From Pirellulaceae bacterium (GTDB lineage Bacteria; Planctomycetota; Planctomycetia; Pirellulales; Pirellulaceae): a stretch of DNA of 64,000 nucleotides. Positions within the stretch are counted from its first letter, which is position 1; every line of letters starts with the position of its first letter. Positions 18,250 to 25,515 of this stretch are shown here, piece by piece. Below the pieces are notes generated by a model. That model worked only from the letters and a program-made list of their open reading frames with translations, did no database searches and had not been told where the DNA came from. The translations under genes were made by a program, and so were the position numbers. The DNA is taken from assembly GCA_020852965.1 (NCBI GenBank), contig JADYZV010000003.1:1-64000 (forward strand). Reading direction: 5' to 3'.

Positions 18250-18555
18250 CACGTACGAAATGGAATGGGGCTCATGCTCGTTTCCTATGCGTGCAGCAGT
18301 CATTTTGCATCAACCGAAATCCTTGTGAGGATTTCCACGGGGCGACTGGCTTTGCCGCTTCGAATCACCAGCTCAATTCATCAGTCCAGGCAATACAAAC
18401 TTTCCGTTTCCGTCGATTCGCATCGCATCGCTGGGAATAGGGTCAGCGCCAGCCGGCTTATCGACTCTCACGATTTGCGAACCATGTATTACAATAGTTC
18501 GTTCAGGCAACATTCGCCCTGATTCGGACTCAAAGACACTACAGTTTTCAATCAC
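18250..18555 (-). pseudogene. remnant of an amidohydrolase gene
   Basis: The minus strand at 18373-18555 encodes 60 residues that match the N-terminus of imidazolonepropionase-like amidohydrolases: R-T-I-V-I-H-G-S-Q-I-V-R-V, then I-D-G-N-G-K-F-V-L-P-G-L. In intact enzymes this is followed by the D-x-H-x-H metal motif, but here a stop comes three codons later. Downstream, in another frame, I-E-L-V-I-R-S-G-K-A-S-R-P-V-E-I-L resembles the family's C-terminal A-G-x-x-P-x-E-A-L helix. The metal-binding core is therefore missing. I read this as an internally deleted, frameshifted gene. The rest of 18090-18644 holds the nrfH leader and the pilT leader. Confidence 0.6.
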
Positions 18556-18644
18556 GATAATATAGTCGTTAGACTGAACGTCTCAGCGATGAAAGTCATG
18601 GCCTGTATTCTCCAGTCTTCTTTGCATGCGAAAGCGACAAACCG

Positions 18645-19766
18645 ATGAGCCACTTGCACCCACCGCGTGAAGAAATCCTCCGTCTCTTAGACTTCGTGAG
18701 CGTTCACGGCTCTTCAGACCTTCATCTGAAAGTGGGTATCCCCCCCTTCGTTCGCACGGGTGGCCACTTGCGTCCACTCGAAACGCAACCGCTTCCATCG
18801 TCCGAGTATATAGAACAGATGATGGATGAGCTGATGCCCCAAGGGCGCAAGGAGGAGTTTGCGCAGCTCGGCGGTGCGGATTTTGCTTACCTGGCTGCTT
18901 CCGGCGATCGTTTCCGCATCAACGCTTTTCGCGCAGATGGTCAGATGCACGCCGCGCTACGTCGTGTGCAGCACGACATACCCGACTTTGAACAGTTGCA
19001 CCTGCCCGACATCTATCGCAAGACGATTGCGTCAAGCCACGATGGATTGGTGTTGGTTAGTGGCGTCACGGGCTGTGGCAAGAGTTCAACTCTGGCAGCC
19101 ATGCTGGAATATATCAACCAGCAACGCAGCCTGCATATCATTACCATTGAAGACCCGATCGAATTCCGATTCATTTCGAAGAAGTCAATCGTCTCGCAGC
19201 GCGAGATCGGAATCGATGTACCGAGTTTTGCACACGCCTTGCGTTACGTAGTCCGTCAAGATCCGGATTGTATCATGATCGGGGAATTGCGAGATAAAGA
19301 TACGATCTTAGCGGCTCTACAAGCTGCGGAGACGGGACATTTGGTACTAGCTTCCTTGCATTGCATGGACGCCGAGCAGACGTTCTCTCGCATACTCGAG
19401 TTCTTTCCTCGCGAGGAGCACGCCTTTGTGAGGTCATCGTTGGCCAACACTCTACGCGCGATCATGTGCCAGCGATTGCTTCCAGGAGTCGAGGCTGGTA
19501 GTCGCTACCCAGCGACGGAGATATTACTGAACAATGCGCTGGTCCGAGAACGTATTCTTCACGAAAAAGACGACGATATCCCCGCCCTACTCAACGTGTG
19601 CCGTTCGGAAGGTATGCGAGACTTCACGCACTCTTTGTTTGAGCTGATCATGCAGGATCATATTTCAAATAAAGTTGGGATGGAATACGCATCGAGTCGC
19701 GAGGCACTCTCGTCACTACTAAAGGGCATCGATACTTCGTCGGAAGGGCTGATCCAACGCTTGTGA
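18645..19766 (+). CDS. PilT-like type IV pilus retraction ATPase
   Basis: 373 residues, the normal size for PilT. The N-terminal domain carries S-S-D-L-H-L-K-V-G-x-P-P-F-V-R. The RecA-like domain has Walker A G-V-T-G-C-G-K-S-S (about 140-148), the Asp box I-T-I-E-D-P-I-E, Walker B M-I-G-E-L-R-D and the His box H-L-V-L-A-S-L-H. These hexameric ATPases depolymerise type IV pili and drive twitching motility; some paralogues (PilU) are accessory. No other pilus gene is in the window, so the exact paralogue cannot be fixed. The ribosome site is weak. Confidence 0.9.
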   Translation: MSHLHPPREEILRLLDFVSVHGSSDLHLKVGIPPFVRTGGHLRPLETQPLPSSEYIEQMMDELMPQGRKEEFAQLGGADFAYLAASGDRFRINAFRADGQMHAALRRVQHDIPDFEQLHLPDIYRKTIASSHDGLVLVSGVTGCGKSSTLAAMLEYINQQRSLHIITIEDPIEFRFISKKSIVSQREIGIDVPSFAHALRYVVRQDPDCIMIGELRDKDTILAALQAAETGHLVLASLHCMDAEQTFSRILEFFPREEHAFVRSSLANTLRAIMCQRLLPGVEAGSRYPATEILLNNALVRERILHEKDDDIPALLNVCRSEGMRDFTHSLFELIMQDHISNKVGMEYASSREALSSLLKGIDTSSEGLIQRL

Positions 19767-20160
19767 TATTGCGGCAACCGTTTCAAACCGAGTTCGCATC
19801 GATTTGCGGAGTGAACACCAAGCCGTAACCACAATACTGTTCGTGTCGAACGAACTTCTGACGTTGGCGAATTGCGGATAGTTGGTTCATCAAGCAATTC
19901 GTTGCACCAGTTAGCTTCAAGTGGCCTGGGAAGAGATTGCCGAAGCTATCTTAACACGCGCAACTTGAATCGAGCTCGCTGAGCCGCAACGCCTGCGAGG
20001 GTGAGCTCGCAGGGTTCTGGATAACAACGCGCCGCGCCGCAAGCAATCGACGGGACATCCGACGGCGGAGCGTCGGGCCACATTAGAAATGCAAAACCGA
20101 CGGCGGAGCGCCTGCGGCACATTAGAAATGCAAAACCGACGGCGGAGCGCCTGCGGCACA
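19767..20160. other. intergenic region between convergent pilT-like gene and EF-G gene
   Basis: The left part holds nothing recognisable. The right part is a three-unit REP-like array that ends exactly at the EF-G stop codon. No T-tailed terminator is visible for either gene, so the array itself may limit read-through. Confidence 0.5.
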
Positions 20161-20163
20161 TTA
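20060..20163 (-). repeat. REP-like array of three units after the EF-G gene
   Basis: Three units with a period of 39-40 bp: core CCGACGGCGGAGCG followed by TCGGGCCACATT in the first and CCTGCGGCACATT in the other two, joined by AGAAATGCAAAA linkers. The two later units share a variant right arm, which points to duplication of one mutated unit. The last unit merges with the TAA stop of the EF-G gene on the minus strand. Confidence 0.8.
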
Positions 20164-22275
20164 CTTGGCGCCGGCTAATTCCTTTTTCTTGCGCGAAGCG
20201 ATGATCTCTTCTTGCACGTTGCTCGGACACTTGCGGTAGGTAAGCAATTCCATGGTGAATGTACCTTGTCCCTTGGTCATACTGCGCAGGTCGGTGGCGT
20301 AACCGAACGTTTCAGCCAACGGTACCTCCGCGATGATGTACGAAACCGTATCGCGGATATCGGTCGAGCCGATGAGGCCACGGCGGCGAATCACGTCACC
20401 GACCACGTCCCCTTGGTAGAGTTCAGGACATTCGATTTCGCACTTCATGATCGGTTCAAGCAACATCGGCTTGCTCTTGAGGATCGTTTCGCGGAAACAG
20501 CCTTGGGCAGCGATGTAGAACGCGCGCTCGGACGAGTCGACGTCGTGGTAGCTACCGTCGCGCAAATCGATGCGGACGCCGACCACCGGAAACTCGGCCA
20601 ATGGACCTTTGGCAAGCGAGTCGCGCATCCCCTTTTCCACAGGGGCGATGAACTGCTTGGGAATGCGACCACCGACGATATGCTCTTCAAACTCGAAGAC
20701 CGTAGCACCTTCGGTATCGATCGGAGTCAACTCGCCCACGATGTGTGCGAACTGACCTGAACCACCGGTTTGCTTCTTGTGCTTGTAGTTGAATTCGACC
20801 TTTTGGCCGGGTGCTTCGCGGTAGCTAACCTTAGGAGCTCCCGCTTCCACTTCAATTTTGTATTCGCGACGCATACGCTCGATGTAGATCTCCAAGTGCA
20901 ATTCACCCATGCCGCAAATGATCGTCTCGCTCGTTTCTTCGTCGTTGTAGACTTGGAACGTTGGGTCTTCTTTACGGAAACGTTGCAGGGCCTTAACCAT
21001 TTTATCGGCATCGGCGCGTGCTGGTGTAACCGAGACCTTGATAACTGGCTCGGGGACGAACATGCTTTCGAGCGTACAGTAATCGCGTTCGTGAGCGTAG
21101 GTATCCCCCGAGGCGCAATCGATACCCATGATGGCCACGATGTCACCCGCTTCGGCGGAATCGATTTCTTCGCGATCATCGGCGTGCATGCGCACGATGC
21201 GACTGAAGCGATCCTTGCGCCCGGTGCGCTGATTGACGTACATCTCACCCTTGGTGATTTTACCTTGGTAGACCCGCAGAAATGTCAATTGACCGTATGG
21301 ATCTTCGACGATCTTGAAGGCCATGCCAACAAACGGCTCGGAAGGATCGGGCTTGAGGGCAATCTTTTGAGTTTCGTCGTCGACTTTACGAGCCTTGATC
21401 TCGCGCTCCTCTGGACTAGGCAAGTAACGCACGACGGCGTCGAGCAGCGGCTGAACCCCTTTGTTCTTGAAGGCCGTGCCAACGAAGACCGGCGTCAGGC
21501 CTTGATTTTGCACGGCGTCTTTGACCACTTTGTGGATCAGCTCTTCGGTGACACTTTCCTCACTGAGCAACAGTTCCATGAGCTCGTCGTTGTACATCGA
21601 CAGGCTCTCGAGCATTGCTTGGCGAAACTCCTTGGCTTCGTCTTGCAGATCGGCTGGGATTTCAGTCTCTTCGACATCGATTCCTTGGTCGCCGACAAAG
21701 CTCAGCATCTTCATCGTGATCAAATCGATACAGCCGGCGAACGTCTCCCCAGCTCCAACAGGCAATTGCATCAGCACAGCATCCGTGTTGAGCTTTTCGC
21801 GCATCATGGCCACGACCTTGTGAGCGTTTGCTCCCGTGCGGTCCATTTTATTGATAAAGGCTAGCCGCGGCACGTTGTAGCGGCGCATCTGACGATCGAC
21901 CGTCAGCGATTGACTCTGCACCCCACCCACCGCGCAAAGTACGAGCACGGCACCGTCCAAAACTCGCAGGCTACGCTCGACTTCGATGGTAAAATCGACG
22001 TGACCGGGGGTATCGATCAAGTTGATGTGGTGCTGTTCTTTGATGTGATTATTGTTCGGCCCGCCCCAGGCCACGCTGGTGGCCGCGCTGGTGATCGTAA
22101 TCCCACGCTCTTGCTCGAGCTCCATATGGTCCATGGTCGCACCGTCACCGCCACCCTTGACCTCTTCGATCTTGTGAATACGGCCGGTGTAAAACAGAAT
22201 CCGCTCGCTCAAAGTGGTCTTACCCGAGTCGATGTGAGCACTGATGCCGATATTGCGTACTTTTGCGAGTTCCAT
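20161..22275 (-). CDS. fusA: elongation factor G, mtEFG1/spdEFG1-like
   Basis: EF-G is the GTPase that moves tRNAs and mRNA through the ribosome. The 704-residue protein has the GTP motifs A-H-I-D-S-G-K-T-T (P-loop), R-G-I-T-I-T-S-A (switch), D-T-P-G-H-V-D (G3) and N-K-M-D (G4), followed by domains II-V. The start V-R-N-I-G-I-S-A-H-I-D-S-G-K and the K-G-G-G-D-G-A-T-M-D-H-M segment resemble the mitochondrial EFG1/spdEFG1 type that planctomycetes carry, rather than the common str-operon EF-G. In that case a second paralogue is expected elsewhere. It is not near rpsL or rpsG. The product is cytoplasmic. Confidence 0.95.
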   Translation of the reverse strand: MELAKVRNIGISAHIDSGKTTLSERILFYTGRIHKIEEVKGGGDGATMDHMELEQERGITITSAATSVAWGGPNNNHIKEQHHINLIDTPGHVDFTIEVERSLRVLDGAVLVLCAVGGVQSQSLTVDRQMRRYNVPRLAFINKMDRTGANAHKVVAMMREKLNTDAVLMQLPVGAGETFAGCIDLITMKMLSFVGDQGIDVEETEIPADLQDEAKEFRQAMLESLSMYNDELMELLLSEESVTEELIHKVVKDAVQNQGLTPVFVGTAFKNKGVQPLLDAVVRYLPSPEEREIKARKVDDETQKIALKPDPSEPFVGMAFKIVEDPYGQLTFLRVYQGKITKGEMYVNQRTGRKDRFSRIVRMHADDREEIDSAEAGDIVAIMGIDCASGDTYAHERDYCTLESMFVPEPVIKVSVTPARADADKMVKALQRFRKEDPTFQVYNDEETSETIICGMGELHLEIYIERMRREYKIEVEAGAPKVSYREAPGQKVEFNYKHKKQTGGSGQFAHIVGELTPIDTEGATVFEFEEHIVGGRIPKQFIAPVEKGMRDSLAKGPLAEFPVVGVRIDLRDGSYHDVDSSERAFYIAAQGCFRETILKSKPMLLEPIMKCEIECPELYQGDVVGDVIRRRGLIGSTDIRDTVSYIIAEVPLAETFGYATDLRSMTKGQGTFTMELLTYRKCPSNVQEEIIASRKKKELAGAK

Positions 22276-22800
22276 AATTCACCTAGGAAGAAACCAAACC
22301 AAAACCAAGTGTTTATCTGTTAGGGGACATATATTACACCTTCCCTGAATCCTCGAAAGGCCAAAATACGACTGTTGCCAGCCGAATTGGCACAACAATT
22401 GATGGGATTTGTGGGACTCTGCTTCAGGCACTACCTACTGGACCAATTTCCCGGACAGCGGGTTCATTGGTCTAAGGTCAGAGTGGGTTAGGCCGGAACC
22501 GACGGCGGGGGCTGGGCTACGTTGGAAATGCATAAACCGACGGCGGAGCGTCGGGCTACGTTGGAAATGCAAAATCCGACGGCGGAGCGTCGGGCCACAT
22601 TGGAAATGCAAAATCCGACGGCGGAGCGTCGGGCCACGTTGGAAATGCAAAATCCGACGGCGGAGCGTCGGGCCACATTAATGCGAACCCACTGGCCATC
22701 AATGGCAAGTTTGCTAGGCTGTGCCACGGAGTCACCCTGCGGTACAGTAACGCTCAATTCAGTCCCGCAACTTTTTCCACGCTTTGTTAAGGATCTCCTG
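22276..22800. other. divergent intergenic region between EF-G gene and purQ
   Basis: The left 220 bases should hold the EF-G promoter (not identified). The right part is a five-unit REP-like array, then about 120 bases leading to purQ. No gene is supported, although the array is an open frame continuous with purQ. Confidence 0.5.
22499..22680 (-). repeat. REP-like array of five units before purQ
   Basis: Five units with an exact 39-bp period (starts 22499, 22538, 22577, 22616, 22655). Each unit is CCGACGGCGGAGCGTCGG, then GCCACAT or GCTACGT, then a TGGAAATGCAAAAT-type linker; the first unit is degenerate. The stem is CCGACG/CGTCGG with a GCGGAG loop. Because 39 is a multiple of three and the unit lacks stops in one frame, translation would give repeats of P-T-A-E-R-R-A-T-L-E-M-Q-N running into the purQ frame. 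Confidence 0.85.
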
Positions 22801-23586
22801 GTGGCCAGTCCCCGAGTACTCATTTTACGTGCCCCAGGTACGAATTGTGATGCCGAAACCGCCTTCGCTTTCGAACAAGTTGGGGCGATTACGAACAGTA
22901 TCCATGTCAATCAGTTAATTGAGGACCCGCGTCTGGGGGCCGGATATCAAATCCTGTGTCTCCCAGGTGGATTCAGCTACGGTGATGATATCGCGGCTGG
23001 CCGCATTCTGGCGCAACGACTCAGCATACACTTGCGCGACTTGGTAGAGGAACTGCGTGGCGATGGGCGACTTGTGCTAGGCATTTGCAACGGTTTCCAA
23101 GTCATGATGCGACTGGGAATCTTCTTTCCTGGCCTAGAAAAGTCTCCTCCAGCTACTCTAGCCCATAACCAACAAGCTCGGTTTGAAGATCGCTGGGTGC
23201 ACCTAGTCAACCACAACTCCAATAGCGTTTTTCTCAAAGATGTCGAGCGCATGTACTTGCCGATCGCCCATGCTGAAGGCCGACTGGTGTTCTGTCCCGA
23301 TGCGGACATCGCCAGTCTGCAATCCCATGGGCAATTGGGGCTGCGCTATTGCAACCCAACCGGTCTGAGCGGGGATGAGCCCCTGCCGTTTCCCGGCAAT
23401 CCCAACGGAGCGGCCCTCAATGTGGCCGGCATTTCAGATCCTAGCGGGCGAGTTTTCGGGCTGATGCCGCATCCCGAGCGCTACATCGACCCAACTCAAC
23501 ATCCGTTCTGGACTCGCGAAAAATCATTGCCCGAGCATGGCCAGGGACGCAAGGTATTCGAGAACGCCGTCAACTTCTTTCATTGA
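22801..23586 (+). CDS. purQ: phosphoribosylformylglycinamidine synthase, glutaminase subunit
   Basis: PurQ supplies ammonia from glutamine to PurL in step four of purine synthesis. Class I glutaminase residues are present: the nucleophile Cys in L-G-I-C-N-G-F-Q and the His/Glu pair in M-P-H-P-E-R. The N-terminus reads V-L-I-L-R-A-P-G-T-N-C-D, the normal PurQ start, so I place the start at GTG 22801 after AAGGAT. That gives 261 residues, near the usual length. The frame stays open another 93 codons upstream through a REP array; translation from there cannot be excluded. No other pur genes are adjacent. Confidence 0.93.
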   Translation: MASPRVLILRAPGTNCDAETAFAFEQVGAITNSIHVNQLIEDPRLGAGYQILCLPGGFSYGDDIAAGRILAQRLSIHLRDLVEELRGDGRLVLGICNGFQVMMRLGIFFPGLEKSPPATLAHNQQARFEDRWVHLVNHNSNSVFLKDVERMYLPIAHAEGRLVFCPDADIASLQSHGQLGLRYCNPTGLSGDEPLPFPGNPNGAALNVAGISDPSGRVFGLMPHPERYIDPTQHPFWTREKSLPEHGQGRKVFENAVNFFH

Positions 23587-23587
23587 A

Positions 23588-23652
23588 TAGTGGACGCGGT
23601 TACGAGTCCGTTCGGATATAGTGCGACAGGGACTCGCAATCTCGTACACTAC
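23588..23652. repeat. palindromic element after purQ
   Basis: A shorter copy of the long palindrome: TAGTGGACGCGGTTACGAGTCC pairs imperfectly with GGGACTCGCAATCTCGTACACTA. It begins one base after the purQ stop codon, so it is probably the 3' end hairpin of the purQ mRNA. Confidence 0.7.
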
Positions 23653-23763
23653 AACTTTTGGGTGGTGTAAAAGTTTATGGATTACCGCGACTTTTCCGAA
23701 AACAAAGTTTTTGCGGATTGTGCTAAATATTCCGAGCCGAGCTGGCCGATGACTAGGGTGACA

Positions 23764-23826
23764 CCCAGACTGCAAAGTCTGGGCTAACTGTGCGGCCTCT
23801 ACCTGATTGCTGGGTAGAGGCGTTTT
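23764..23826 (+). terminator. GCAA-loop hairpin followed by a terminator-like hairpin
   Basis: Hairpin 1 is CCCAGACT-GCAA-AGTCTGGG (23764-23783), a perfect 8-bp stem closed by a GNRA-type loop. Hairpin 2 is CCTCTACC/GGTAGAGG (23796-23803 and 23813-23820), followed by CGTTTTG. The second has terminator form, though with a short T-run. It may end purQ transcripts, or belong to a small RNA or leader before the BBP7 gene that starts 34 bases later. Confidence 0.55.
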
Positions 23827-23859
23827 GATGCCAGTTTCGCTAGGGAAGGCGCGGCAACC

Positions 23860-25392
23860 GTGAATAGAATCATTGCCTCAGTTGCAGTCATTTTGACCTT
23901 ACTTGTCCAGGCTCCACTTGACGCACAGCAGCGTCGAGTTGCTAGCAGTGCGACAGCTCAAGTTCGTCCCTCGCAGGCCACACGAACGGTTCGGACAACC
24001 GCTGCACCGTCTCGGTCTAAAAGCACAACCAGTCGCCGGTCAGCCCAATCGGCTCCAACCGTCGCGCGTGCCAGCCACGACGAAGTCGTCTATGAGGACG
24101 GCTATGTCGAAGGTGGCTATGTCGAAGGTGGCTATGCCGAAGGTAGCTACGACGGTGGTGGCTACTATGATGACGGGATTGTCAGTGGTGGCGGTTGCCA
24201 AAGCTGTGGCGGCGGCGGTTGCGGCAGTTGCAGCGCCGGAGGTAGCTCCTGCAATACCTGCGCAGCGCCAAATCAATTCTGTATCTGCTTTCCATCGCAC
24301 GGCTGGGTGCAGGCAGACTATCTGAATTGGTATCCCAGCGGCATGCGGACTCCACCATTGGTAACGACTAGCAATCCATCCTCAACGGCACGAAGCAATG
24401 CGGGCGTGTTGGGGTTGCCAACCACTTCGGTGTTGTACGGTGGCAATGACATTTTGGATGACAGTTGGTCTGGCTTTCGGATTCGCTTTGGCTGGTGGCT
24501 GGCCGCCCTGCCAGGTTGGGGCGTCGAAGGAGAATATGTCGGTTTTGACGAACGGACCGAATCGTTCTTTCAGCAATCGAACGGCACGCCAATCATCGCT
24601 CGTCCTTTCTTCAACTCCCTCGCCGGACGTGAGGATTCGGAATTGGTGGCCTTCCCTGGAGTCATTGGTGGTAGCATAGCCGTTGATGCGACCAGCCGCT
24701 TTGATGGTGCTGCAGTTCGCTTCCGCCGTCAAATGTGCTGCCAGGAAGGCTGTGGATATTCGAATATCTGCTGCCAAACCGTTCCGACCGCTTCGCGGCT
24801 CGATACCACGATCGGCTATCGCTTCTGGGAATTGAAGGAATCGTTGCAAATGCAAGAGCGCCTGACTTCCCAGCTTACTACCGATCCGGGCAGCTTCGAC
24901 ATCATCGATCGCTTCGACACTCGCAACCTGTTCAACGGTGCTGAACTGGGAGTGCTGTGGCAAGGCCGCCGCGGCTGGTGGTCGCTCGACATGCTGATGC
25001 GTCTGGGGATTGGTAACAACCTTCAGAACGTCACCATCAATGGTAGCACTGCGACCACGGTCAACGGCACGACCACCAACGGGACGGGCGGTTTGCTAGC
25101 ACAGCGTACCAACATCGGAACCTACGAACGCAATCAGTTCACGATGGTCCCTGAACTGGGAGCTACGCTGGGCTATCAGGTTACTCAACGCCTACGAGCC
25201 ACTATGGGTTATTCGCTGGTCTACATGGGCAATGTAGTCCGACCAGGCGATCAAGTTGACCTAAACGTTAATCCCAACCTACTACCCCCTGAGAATGTAC
25301 CCTTTACTGGTCCACTCCGACCTCAGTTTCACTTCGTGGAAACCGATTACTTGATACAAGGTCTGAACTTTGGAGGCGAGTTCCGCTGGTAA
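23860..25392 (+). CDS. BBP7-family outer-membrane beta-barrel protein
   Basis: 510 residues. The signal peptide covers about 1-22 (ending L-D-A-Q-Q). A Ser/Arg/Thr-rich linker follows, then G-G-Y-V-E/G-G-Y-A-E repeats (about 78-108) and a Gly/Cys-rich segment with roughly a dozen cysteines. The rest (about 150-510) is a beta-barrel domain typical of the planctomycete BBP7 family: alternating strands such as F-R-I-R-F-G-W-W-L-A, L-D-T-T-I-G-Y-R-F-W-E and L-G-Y-Q-V-T-Q-R-L-R-A. The last residues, N-F-G-G-E-F-R-W, form an outer-membrane C-terminal strand. GTG start with GGGAAGG upstream. Precise role unknown; surface barrel. Confidence 0.86.
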   Translation: MNRIIASVAVILTLLVQAPLDAQQRRVASSATAQVRPSQATRTVRTTAAPSRSKSTTSRRSAQSAPTVARASHDEVVYEDGYVEGGYVEGGYAEGSYDGGGYYDDGIVSGGGCQSCGGGGCGSCSAGGSSCNTCAAPNQFCICFPSHGWVQADYLNWYPSGMRTPPLVTTSNPSSTARSNAGVLGLPTTSVLYGGNDILDDSWSGFRIRFGWWLAALPGWGVEGEYVGFDERTESFFQQSNGTPIIARPFFNSLAGREDSELVAFPGVIGGSIAVDATSRFDGAAVRFRRQMCCQEGCGYSNICCQTVPTASRLDTTIGYRFWELKESLQMQERLTSQLTTDPGSFDIIDRFDTRNLFNGAELGVLWQGRRGWWSLDMLMRLGIGNNLQNVTINGSTATTVNGTTTNGTGGLLAQRTNIGTYERNQFTMVPELGATLGYQVTQRLRATMGYSLVYMGNVVRPGDQVDLNVNPNLLPPENVPFTGPLRPQFHFVETDYLIQGLNFGGEFRW

Positions 25393-25515
25393 GCCAGCAG
25401 GCATCTCGCGCCACAAACTACTCAAGCGCTTCCCAAGCGGGGTTCGACCTTCCAATATGGATTAGTCGGACCCTTTTTGCGTTTAGTGGCGGTTCCACGG
25501 AAGGAGCAAGCTTTC

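Noticed and set aside
20770-21864. 364-residue frame opposite the EF-G gene
   Set aside because: It is long, but antisense to a highly conserved protein; its length reflects codon bias.
22499-22680. CRISPR-like array
   Set aside because: The regular 39-bp period looks CRISPR-like, but linkers between cores are nearly identical, not unique spacers, and no cas genes are near. It is a REP-like tandem array.
22522-22800. 93-codon N-terminal extension of purQ
   Set aside because: It is built from REP units and has no homology; PurQ normally begins at V-L-I-L-R-A-P-G-T-N. I kept the start at 22801 and reported the open frame as a finding.
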